Source: Bryobacteraceae bacterium
GTDB lineage: Bacteria; Acidobacteriota; Terriglobia; Bryobacterales; Bryobacteraceae
Reading direction: 5' to 3'
Length of the DNA: 64,000 nucleotides
Assembly: GCA_026002855.1 (NCBI GenBank)
Contig: BPGD01000001.1
Location: 3,542,001-3,606,000 of the forward strand
Shown here: positions 27,126-34,491 of the stretch, one piece after another
How the letters are laid out: each line of letters opens with the position of its first letter
Position numbering within the stretch: the first letter of the stretch is position 1
The notes under the pieces: generated by a model
The model's database searches: none
What the model saw: only the letters and a program-made list of their open reading frames with translations
What the model was told of the DNA's origin: nothing
Program-made: the position numbers and the translations under genes

Positions 27126-27557
27126 CTATGGCCTCTGCGCCGCCGGACTCACGGCGACGTTGTGATAGGCGGCCACGCGCCACCTGCCGTCCTGCCTGAC
27201 GAGAACCTGGAGCAGGCGGGTGTGCAACGCGCCATCCTGCGCCGGGGCGATTCCCGGCGGCAGGCCCCGAAAGCCCGTCAGCCGCACGGCGCTCTCGACC
27301 ATGGCCACATCCGGCGCCAGGAATTGCAGCCGCATCGTCTCCTGCTCGAGCCGGCTGCCGCGGAAGATCCCTGCGAAGATCTCCGCGTGGCGCTCCAGAA
27401 ATTCGCCCCTGCCGGTTCGCGTCTGGCCGAGGATGTTGGTGAACCAGATCTCCTCCGATGCGGCCTCCGCGTAGGCGGCGGCATCGCCCCGGTTCCATGC
27501 ATCCATCTGCCGTTCCAGCAGGCGGCGGATTTCCTCGCTGAAATTGCCTTCGGTCAT
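27126..27557 (-). CDS. SnoaL/NTF2-like domain protein
   Basis: A 143-residue cytoplasmic protein of the NTF2-like superfamily, which forms a cone-shaped barrel used as a small-molecule pocket or enzyme. Visible family features are the N-terminal helix IRRLLERQMDAWNRGDAAAY and the late strand LVRQDGRWRVAAYHNVAV. Its ATG overlaps the stop of the upstream ScyD-like gene in an ATGA arrangement (27557-27554), showing translational coupling. The function is unknown. Control by the divergent TetR regulator is likely. Confidence 0.8.
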   Translation of the reverse strand: MTEGNFSEEIRRLLERQMDAWNRGDAAAYAEAASEEIWFTNILGQTRTGRGEFLERHAEIFAGIFRGSRLEQETMRLQFLAPDVAMVESAVRLTGFRGLPPGIAPAQDGALHTRLLQVLVRQDGRWRVAAYHNVAVSPAAQRP

Positions 27558-28708
27558 GGCAGCGTGACTTTCAGGATGGTCCCTTCGCTGCGGTTCGTCA
27601 CGTACAGCGCCCGCGAGGAGGAGTCGAGAGCCATGCTCGTCGGCGTGCGCAATGCCGGAACGAAGAGATCCTCCTCCAGATTGACCCAGCGCCGGATCCT
27701 GCCCGGCGCGGGCGGTGACTGTCCGAGAGCCGCGCTGTATTCGAGCAGGTAGAACGTAGGCCGGCTGGCGCCAGGGCGCGCCTCCCAAGCGATGTCCATC
27801 GCCGTGCTCCCCCAGGGAATGAACGGTCCGATGGCGCCCGTCGCCGGATCGACGATGGAAACACGAGCCGTGCCCGGCACAAAGGGGACGCCGGACAGTT
27901 GCGTCACCAGAAGCTGGTCCCCGTAAGGCTGCACGCTGGTAGGCACGGCTTCGGCGAACGGCCGCCCCGGAATGCCTGTGGCGATATTGGGAAATCTGAC
28001 CAGCGTCCGCGCCCGTCCCGTGGCGATCTCCACCTTCCACACCGTGTTCATCCCCGCGTCGGCGACGAAGAGCCAGCCTGGAAACGATGGGTGCAGGGTC
28101 ATTGCGTAGGGGTGCGAATTCCGGTAGATCATCCGCGTGTCCGGAACGTTGTCGCGGAAATCCGCCAGCAGCTCGATCACCGCCTTGTCGCCCGCGCCGT
28201 TGGTCAGTTCGACCGGATCGCCGTCGGCCAGGGTGTCGTGGTCCGCGCGCGCCAGGATGAAGGGTTCCCGGATCTGATCCACGTCGCGGCTCAGCGTCGC
28301 TTTCAGAATCGATGAGTAGATCGGCGAAGACCGTCCAGCCGGGTTCGGCACAATCGTGCCCGGCGCCTGCGCCGCCACGTGCGTGTTCCCCTCGCCGTTG
28401 AGAATGAAAAGGACGCTTCCGTCCAGGGCCAACCCGGAAGGGCCGTCGAGCGTGCCGTCCGGCGCCGCTGGCCCCGACGGCAGGCCCTCGATCAGCGGCT
28501 GCACGCGGCCTCCGGCGTCAATCACCGAGATGCGTCCCGAATTCAGCGCCGGGCCGGTTTCCGCCACCAGCAGGGCCCCTCTGCCTGCCAGGATCACCTT
28601 CGCGGGGTTCTGAAGCCCCTGCGCAAATACCGTCACCTGCTGCGCATGGCCGGAAGCCGCCAGGCCGGCCAGGGCGAGCGTTGCCGCCATCCAGTGCTTT
28701 GCCGTCAT
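27554..28708 (-). CDS. ScyD/ScyE family beta-propeller protein, exported
   Basis: A 384-residue exported protein. A signal peptide (ATLALAGLAASGHA) precedes a beta-propeller of the ScyD/ScyE type, first known from cyanobacterial scytonemin clusters. Blade signatures include VTVFAQGLQNPAKVI, LVAETGPALNSGRISVID and FVADAGMNTVWKVEI. Here no scytonemin genes are near, so its substrate is unknown. AGGAGAG lies 7 bases before the ATG at 28708. It is transcribed away from the TetR gene across a 65-base region holding a palindromic operator candidate, and it is coupled to the SnoaL-like gene. Confidence 0.8.
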   Translation of the reverse strand: MTAKHWMAATLALAGLAASGHAQQVTVFAQGLQNPAKVILAGRGALLVAETGPALNSGRISVIDAGGRVQPLIEGLPSGPAAPDGTLDGPSGLALDGSVLFILNGEGNTHVAAQAPGTIVPNPAGRSSPIYSSILKATLSRDVDQIREPFILARADHDTLADGDPVELTNGAGDKAVIELLADFRDNVPDTRMIYRNSHPYAMTLHPSFPGWLFVADAGMNTVWKVEIATGRARTLVRFPNIATGIPGRPFAEAVPTSVQPYGDQLLVTQLSGVPFVPGTARVSIVDPATGAIGPFIPWGSTAMDIAWEARPGASRPTFYLLEYSAALGQSPPAPGRIRRWVNLEEDLFVPALRTPTSMALDSSSRALYVTNRSEGTILKVTLP

Positions 28709-28731
28709 CGTTGCACTCTCCTGTCATTATG

Positions 28732-28765
28732 ATACTAATGTGCCATAAAGGCACATGGGTATACT
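28732..28765. promoter_or_regulatory. Operator candidate and -10 element between tetR-like and scyD-like genes
   Basis: A 13-base inverted repeat with two mismatches (ATACTAATGTGCC / GGCACATGGGTAT, spacer ATAAA; inner 7 bases perfect) at 28732-28762. The right arm overlaps a -10-like TATACT at 28760-28765, whose transcript would start about one or two bases before the tetR ATG. On the minus strand CATAAT (28725-28730 region) could be the -10 for scyD. Binding by the adjacent TetR protein is inferred. Confidence 0.65.
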
Positions 28766-28773
28766 ATAGAACG

Positions 28774-29400
28774 ATGGGACCCGGCAGTCAACAGGAAAAA
28801 GGGCGGGTCCGCCAGAAACGGCGGACCCGGGCGTTGCTGCTTCGCGCGGCGGCGGAACTGATCCGGCGCGGCGAAGTGCCGACAGTGGCGGGCGTGGCCG
28901 AGGAAGCGGATGTCTCGCGCCGGACGGCATACCGGTATTTCCCCACGCAGGAACAGCTGCTGGCCGAGGCGTCGCTTGAAAGTCTCCGCCCGGAAGTTGA
29001 GGCCATCATCGAGTCCGCGCGGCGGGAACAGGATGCGGCCGAGGCCCTGCGGCGGGTGGTGGGGGGCATTCAGAGGCTGGCGGTGAAACATGAGGCCCTG
29101 CTGCGGTCGATCCTGCGGCTGAGCCTCGACCGCAAGCTGGGCGAGGGAACTCCGGTGCGCGGCCGCCGCCGGTTGGACTGGATCCAGAGCGCGCTGGAGA
29201 CCGTAAAGCCCCGGTTGTCCCGGCGTGAGTATGAGCGGCTGGTGTCCGCGCTGACGCTCACGCTGGGGGTCGAAGCGCTGGTCATCCTGCACGATATCCG
29301 GGGTCTGGACGCGAAGCAGTCCGTTGAAATCTGCCAGTGGACCGCCGGAGCGCTGCTGGAGGCGGCGCTGCGGGAAGGACGGGGGAGCAGAAAACGGTAG
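28774..29400 (+). CDS. TetR family transcriptional regulator
   Basis: A 208-residue repressor-type regulator. The N-terminal helix-turn-helix (about 15-60) reads VAGVAEEADVSRRTAYRYFP, a standard TetR recognition helix. The C-terminal ~140 residues are helical and would bind a ligand that is not predictable. The ATG at 28774 follows a -10-like TATACT by only 8 bases, so the message is leaderless or almost so. The frame continues upstream through the operator but that part is not coding. It most likely represses itself and the divergent scyD-snoaL pair. Confidence 0.85.
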   Translation: MGPGSQQEKGRVRQKRRTRALLLRAAAELIRRGEVPTVAGVAEEADVSRRTAYRYFPTQEQLLAEASLESLRPEVEAIIESARREQDAAEALRRVVGGIQRLAVKHEALLRSILRLSLDRKLGEGTPVRGRRRLDWIQSALETVKPRLSRREYERLVSALTLTLGVEALVILHDIRGLDAKQSVEICQWTAGALLEAALREGRGSRKR

Positions 29401-29463
29401 CCGGGATGGCCGGCCCTCCGTGGAGGGGCCGCGCCGCGCTTAAACTGGTATTTCGGATCTCTC

Positions 29464-29784
29464 ATGGCGCTCCCCACGCCCGGCACGGAAATCGAGAAAA
29501 AAGACCAGGAGATGCACGAGCCCCTGTGGCACGTCGTTCTGCTCGACGACGACGAGCATACTTACGACTATGTGATCGAGATGCTGTGCAGCCTGTTTTT
29601 CAAGACCGTGGACGAGGCACTGCGCCACGCGATTGAAGTAGACACGACCGGCCGGACCATCGTGATGACATGCGGGCGCAGCGCGGCCGAGTTCGCGCGC
29701 GACCAGATCCACGCTTACGGGGCCGATCCGCGGCTGCCGCGGTCCAAGGGTTCGATGACGGCAGTGCTCGAGCCGGCGGAGTAG
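29464..29784 (+). CDS. clpS: ATP-dependent Clp protease adaptor ClpS
   Basis: A 106-residue cytoplasmic adaptor that delivers N-degron substrates to ClpA/ClpC. The core strand HVVLLDDDEHTYDYVIEML and the later VDTTGRTIVMTCGRSAAEFA match the ClpS fold, with a disordered N-terminal tail of ~20 residues as usual. Family position N-D in LLNDD is LLDDD here. No clpA or clpC lies beside it. It is convergent with the hydrogenase-maturation-type gene, 25 bases between stops. It lies 63 bases after tetR on the same strand. Confidence 0.85.
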   Translation: MALPTPGTEIEKKDQEMHEPLWHVVLLDDDEHTYDYVIEMLCSLFFKTVDEALRHAIEVDTTGRTIVMTCGRSAAEFARDQIHAYGADPRLPRSKGSMTAVLEPAE

Positions 29785-29809
29785 GAAAGGATCACGGCAG
29801 CGCAATCGC

Positions 29810-30319
29810 TCACGCCCGGCGGGCGTGCGGCCGCGGCGAGGGTACGAGCGCCTGCCAGTAGTGCGCGACTGCCTCGATCAGGGCCGGCATGGCCGCGGCC
29901 ACTTCGGCCGATGGCGTCGAGGCCCATTCGAAATCTCCGCCCTCGAGGCCGAACAATACCAGCGACTCGGGCAGGCAATGGAGCGAAGCGCCCAGCCGCA
30001 CGGCCTGGGCCAGACCCGGGCCGCGGAGCGAGGACCGGGCCGCCTGCGGCCGGAAGCCAGGCTCGCCAAGAGCCATGCGGTGCAGCGTTCCGGGCGGGGC
30101 GCCGGTGATGAGCGCATCGACTACGATCACGTGGCGCGCCTCGCGCCAGGCCTCCAGCAGCTCGCTGGCGTTGCCGGCGAGAATCACCGCGGGGATCCGG
30201 CGTTCTTCGAGCGCGGCAGCGCATAGCGGGCCGACGGCGTCATCGCCCCAGTCCATGCGGCCGCAACAGAGAATGCGGGCGTGATAGGTGCGGCCGGCTC
30301 CGGCACGGCTGGCACGCAT
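29810..30319 (-). CDS. Hydrogenase maturation protease-like protein (HycI/HoxM family)
   Basis: A 169-residue protein of the family that clips the C-terminus of NiFe hydrogenase large subunits after nickel insertion. The motif GRMDWGDDAVGPL corresponds to the usual GNxLxxDDGxG, with Arg in place of Asn. The second acidic ligand fits the aspartate in VVDALITG and the third the histidine in ASLHCLPESL. All three nickel-sensing positions thus seem retained. No hydrogenase gene is in the window, so it either serves a distant hydrogenase or has another role. The C-terminus is Pro/Arg-rich. Confidence 0.75.
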   Translation of the reverse strand: MRASRAGAGRTYHARILCCGRMDWGDDAVGPLCAAALEERRIPAVILAGNASELLEAWREARHVIVVDALITGAPPGTLHRMALGEPGFRPQAARSSLRGPGLAQAVRLGASLHCLPESLVLFGLEGGDFEWASTPSAEVAAAMPALIEAVAHYWQALVPSPRPHARRA

Positions 30320-30428
30320 GGGTCTCCGATAATCTCATCACGGCCCGGAGCGCGATTCAAGCCACCCGCCCGGTTGCGGCAAGTCCTGATTCTTCCGAGC
30401 CCTGGGAGTGCCCGCCGACCCGGGCGCG

Positions 30429-31646
30429 TCACCAGCGCGGCACGGCAGCCATGCCGCCCATCTCCTCCGTCAGGCGCCGCTCGGCTTCGCCGCGCACAAA
30501 CTCGAGGTCGGCGCCGTAGTCACCGGCGAGCGTCCAGACGTGGTCGCGCAGGGCCACTTCCTCTGGCCGGGCGCAGAGCTCGGCGGCGGTTTCCCGTGAG
30601 GCGGCCACGAAGCCGTCCTGCGGGCAGCGCCACACTTTCAGATCCATGGCCCAGGGGAGCACCCAGAGCTGCACGCGGCCCATCTGGAGGGCGTTCAGCA
30701 CCGCATCAGCGCCCCACAGGCCGGGCCGCTCGCGGATCTCATCGAGCAGTTTCATTTCGCCGCGCCGTTCAGCCTCAAGGAGCACCGGCTCCAGATGGCG
30801 CCAGACCGCGGCTGGCGAGGCCTGCTGCGCCTCCGGCCAGAGCGGAACGCGGGCGGCCACGCGGTTCACGATGCGGCGGCTCAGGAAGGTCTCGAAATGG
30901 CTGGTTTGCCAGTGTTCGCCCGCAAGCACCAGGCGTTCGATGGCGAGGTGGTCGGCCGTCTGTTCGAGCAGGCGCGCCAGGGTCGAATAGAGCCGGTGCA
31001 GCCAGGCGCCGGTGCGGGCCGCGGCCCGGTCGCGGGGAGAAAGCTTTTCAAATCGCCCGCCTGGCCGCAGCGAACGGGCACGCAATTCCTCGGAAATTGT
31101 CCGGCTTGCCTCTTCCAGTTCTTTCCAGTCCGCGGCGGAAATTTCCGGAAATACTTCTTCGCCTTCGCGGATTTCGCCGAGAAAAACCTCAAAAAAGCGC
31201 CAGCGGGCGCCGCAAATCAGGAGGATGCCCGCGCGTTCGTATTCATCCACGGCGAACCGCAGGGGCGTCACGTAGGGGGCGCCGTAGCGTGCCTCGACGC
31301 GGCCCCGCGCCAGGTCCACCACCGGCAGCTCCACCTGGAGGTCGAGCCGCTCGAGGTGAAGGCGGCCGCCGGAGTTGCGGTGAGCGAACAGCGCGAGCGT
31401 GCGAGCCTCGGGCCGGTCCGCTTCGATCAGCGCCATCACCTGGTCGTAGAGGGGCTCGTCGCGCCGGCCCTGCCGGTCACGGATTTCCGGCATTTCCTTC
31501 AGTGCGTTCTTGACTCTTTTCACCCAGGCGCGGCCGGAATTTTCTGGTTTTCCCGGGTGAACGTCGGCATAAATGCTCAGCACATGATCCTGGGCAGCGC
31601 CCAGCCAGCCCCTCAATGCGTCGAGCTGTTTTTCAATGGCGAGCAC
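30429..31646 (-). CDS. baeRF/VLRF1-type release-factor-like protein
   Basis: A 405-residue cytoplasmic protein resembling the bacterial archaeo-eukaryotic release-factor (baeRF) families. The start VLSIYADVHPGKPENSG matches their N-terminal 'LSxYLDxxP' strand. The middle contains a Vms1/eRF1-like segment (AGILLICGARWRFFEVFLGE). The C-terminal part has the L7Ae-type features VERLVLAGE-like IERLVLAGEHWQTSHF and VLNALQMGRVQLWVLP. Such proteins are thought to act on stalled ribosomes or tRNA. The start codon is GTG at 31646, supported by GGGGGAA about 7 bases upstream. Direct family assignment is by pattern only. Confidence 0.65.
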   Translation of the reverse strand: MLAIEKQLDALRGWLGAAQDHVLSIYADVHPGKPENSGRAWVKRVKNALKEMPEIRDRQGRRDEPLYDQVMALIEADRPEARTLALFAHRNSGGRLHLERLDLQVELPVVDLARGRVEARYGAPYVTPLRFAVDEYERAGILLICGARWRFFEVFLGEIREGEEVFPEISAADWKELEEASRTISEELRARSLRPGGRFEKLSPRDRAAARTGAWLHRLYSTLARLLEQTADHLAIERLVLAGEHWQTSHFETFLSRRIVNRVAARVPLWPEAQQASPAAVWRHLEPVLLEAERRGEMKLLDEIRERPGLWGADAVLNALQMGRVQLWVLPWAMDLKVWRCPQDGFVAASRETAAELCARPEEVALRDHVWTLAGDYGADLEFVRGEAERRLTEEMGGMAAVPRW

Positions 31647-31706
31647 GTGATTATTCCCCCGATTTCAGGGTAGCAACAGGCAAGGACCACGCGCCAGCGC
31701 AGGCGG

Positions 31707-34370
31707 CTAGCGGGCCAGCTCCGCGGTGAGCCTGGCGCCGCCCATTTGCGGCAGGGACGCCTCCAGCTTCACCGGCCGGCGCTCCTTCTTCGCCACAAAC
31801 AGCACCTGCCGGCCGGGTGAGCCGTCGGCCGGCTCGAGCTCGACCCGCCAGCAGTCGAACGTGCCGGCAGGCACGGTGACTGCTTCCGCGCCAGTCACTT
31901 TCAGCGTGTACAGTCTGGTCTTCTGCGTCTGGAGATCCAGCGTGCGGAAAACGGCCGAATAGTTTTCGCCCAGCGGCAGGGCTGCCAGGACGAGCAGGGA
32001 GCCGGCGCCGTCGGCAAACAGCGGCCCGTCGAGCGCTGCGTCGATGGGCCGTTGTTGCGCGCCGAGGTTCATCGTGCCGCGGGCCCGGCCGTTGTCGATC
32101 TTCACTTCCATGGAGACGGGGCCCTGCTTCACGGTGCGTTCCTTCAGCGCAAAAGTCTTCGCATCGAGCAGCGCCGTGTCCGTGGCTTCGCCCATCGGGG
32201 TCTTCATCGTGTCCGTAGCGCGCCAGCCTTCGGGGGTCTGCTCGATGGCGGTGCGGAGTTCGATTGGAATCGTCTGGCCGCCGGCCTCGATCTTCGCCTG
32301 GAAGACATGCGGCTGCGCCGACGGCGGGCCCGCGGGCGAGGGCAGGGAGGCGGAAGGCGCGGGCATCTGCGGCAGCTTCACCGTGGCCGGGTCCACGGTG
32401 AGCTCTTTCAGGCGCTTTTCCACGTCTGGCGGCATGGATTCCTGATAGCGCCCGCCCAGGTATTTCGCCAGGAATTTCTCCACCGCGGCGATCATCGCCA
32501 GATTATTGATCGGGCGCGCAAAGCCGTGGCCTTCGTCGTCGGCCACCAGATATTCCACCGGGAATTTCCGGTCCCGCAGGGCGATGACGATCTGATCGGA
32601 TTCGCGCTTCTTGACGCGCGGATCATTGGCGCCCTGGACGACCATCAGCGGAGTGCGGATCCTGTCTGCCGAAAACAGCGGCGATTGGCGCATGAGCTGC
32701 GCCTTGCCTTCCGGCGTGTTCGGGTCGCCCATGCGTTCGTAAAACATCCGGCGGACGGGCTCCCAGTATGGCGGGATCGAGTCCAGCAGGGTGATCAGGT
32801 TGGACGGAGCGACGATGGCGACCGCCGCGGCGTAAAGGTCCGGCGTGAAGGCCACGCCAGCCAGCGTGGCGTAGCCGCCGTAGCTGGCGCCGAGGATGCC
32901 CACGCGCCTGGGGTCGGCGATCCCCTGCGCGGCCAGGTGTTTCACCCCCCAGGTGATGTCGTCCTGCATCTTTCCGCCCCACTGCCGGTTTCCGGCGTTG
33001 AGGAAGCGCTCGCCGTAGCCGGTGGAGCCGCGGAAATTCGGCGACAGCACCGCATAGCCGCGGTTGGCCAGGAACTGGTGCAGGGTGTTGTAGCCCCAGA
33101 CATCGCGCGCCCACGGGCCGCCGTGCGGCACTACAATCAGCGGCAGGTTCTTCGGCTCGACGCCTTTGGGCAGGGTGAGAAAGGCGGGGATCTCGAGGCC
33201 GTCCGAAGAGCGGTATCGGACCACCTTCATGGACGCGAGCGCCTCGCGCGGGAGCTTCTCGCGGATCCGGTACTGGAGCGCAAGGCGCCGCGCCCTGCGG
33301 TCGAACAGGTACGTCTCGCCCGGCTCAGTGTCGCGCGAGGCCGAAAGGATCCAGCGAGTCTCGTCGGCGGTTCGCGAACCGAACCCGATCCTGTAGCCGG
33401 GCAGCCGCGCCTGCAACCAGCGGTAGTCGGCTTCAAAGGTTTTGTCCTTCCAGTAAATGCGCTCCCGGTCGTCCTCGTAAATGGTGGCGAGGAGGCGGTG
33501 GGTGACCTCGGAGAAAATGGCGCCTGAAAAGTCCACCCGGTTCAGCGGATCCTTTTCGACCAGCGTGGCCGCTCCCGTGGACGGGTCCATCAGCATGAGC
33601 TGGATGAGATCCGGCTCCCCGGCATTGGTCATGAAATAGAGCTTCGAGTTGGTTTCGTCGAAGCGAAGCGGCTGGCACGTCTCGAGCACGGAACAGGAGT
33701 AGATCTTCGTCAGGCCCTTTGCGTCTACGCGCAGGAACTCCGTGTCGCCATTCTCGGCCGAGCGAGTGGCGATGCGCGGCTGCGCGTTGTGGTCGAAGAC
33801 CCAGCCGGTGATGCGATCCGTGTTGCGGCGCAGGAGGGTCTTTTCGCCGGTGGCGAGGTTCAGCCGGTAGAGGTCGTGCCAGGCGGGGTCGCGGTCGTTC
33901 AGCCCGATGTAGATGTGCGCCGGGTCGGACTTCGGCACTTCGTAAATCATCGTGCGCGCGCCCCTGGCGTTGGACAGGTTGCGCGAGGGCGGCACGGCGG
34001 CACCGGGCGGGGGCGGCTGGGAAGGACTCACCGCGTAGACGTTGAAGTTTTCATCTCCTTCCTGATCTTTCACATAGAGGATAAACTTCGAGTCGCGCGA
34101 CCAGAAATATCCCGGGATGGGACGCTTTGTTTCTGCTGTCAGGGGCCGCGCGGCCGAGAACGGCTCGCCCGCCTTTTTCACCCAGATGTTGCGGGCACCC
34201 TGGTAGGGCTTCAGGAATGACACATACTGGCCATCCGGCGAGATCTGAGCGCCGGAGATCTCAACCTCGCCGAAGAACAGGTCGCGGTCGATGAGCGGGG
34301 GCAGCTCCGCCCGCATCGGCAGCAGGCAAACCGGCAACACGAGAGCGAACAGGACGTGACGCAGGGACAC
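31707..34370 (-). CDS. S9 family prolyl-oligopeptidase-like serine peptidase, exported
   Basis: An ~887-residue exported peptidase. The signal peptide is followed by a beta-propeller (about 40-370, e.g. ISPDGQYVSFLKP, GYFWSRDSKFILYVKD) and an alpha/beta-hydrolase domain. The catalytic serine is in GILGASYGGYATLAG (about S496), the aspartate in VQGANDPRVK and the histidine in DDEGHGFARP. About 220 extra C-terminal residues form a separate beta-rich domain (IELRTAIEQTPEGWRATDTM) not typical of S9. An ATG at 34376 has AAAGGAG touching it, whereas GTG 34370 has the same site at six bases. I therefore prefer the GTG. Confidence 0.85.
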   Translation of the reverse strand: MSLRHVLFALVLPVCLLPMRAELPPLIDRDLFFGEVEISGAQISPDGQYVSFLKPYQGARNIWVKKAGEPFSAARPLTAETKRPIPGYFWSRDSKFILYVKDQEGDENFNVYAVSPSQPPPPGAAVPPSRNLSNARGARTMIYEVPKSDPAHIYIGLNDRDPAWHDLYRLNLATGEKTLLRRNTDRITGWVFDHNAQPRIATRSAENGDTEFLRVDAKGLTKIYSCSVLETCQPLRFDETNSKLYFMTNAGEPDLIQLMLMDPSTGAATLVEKDPLNRVDFSGAIFSEVTHRLLATIYEDDRERIYWKDKTFEADYRWLQARLPGYRIGFGSRTADETRWILSASRDTEPGETYLFDRRARRLALQYRIREKLPREALASMKVVRYRSSDGLEIPAFLTLPKGVEPKNLPLIVVPHGGPWARDVWGYNTLHQFLANRGYAVLSPNFRGSTGYGERFLNAGNRQWGGKMQDDITWGVKHLAAQGIADPRRVGILGASYGGYATLAGVAFTPDLYAAAVAIVAPSNLITLLDSIPPYWEPVRRMFYERMGDPNTPEGKAQLMRQSPLFSADRIRTPLMVVQGANDPRVKKRESDQIVIALRDRKFPVEYLVADDEGHGFARPINNLAMIAAVEKFLAKYLGGRYQESMPPDVEKRLKELTVDPATVKLPQMPAPSASLPSPAGPPSAQPHVFQAKIEAGGQTIPIELRTAIEQTPEGWRATDTMKTPMGEATDTALLDAKTFALKERTVKQGPVSMEVKIDNGRARGTMNLGAQQRPIDAALDGPLFADGAGSLLVLAALPLGENYSAVFRTLDLQTQKTRLYTLKVTGAEAVTVPAGTFDCWRVELEPADGSPGRQVLFVAKKERRPVKLEASLPQMGGARLTAELAR

Positions 34371-34491
34371 GGACATCTCCTTTCTGGATCAGGCAACTCA
34401 ACAAGGATACGCCGCGCGCCGCCGCTTTGTTCCGCCATGCTGCGGAGAAGATTCCGCCTGGATTGTTCCGGTGATGCTGAAGGTTGAAATG

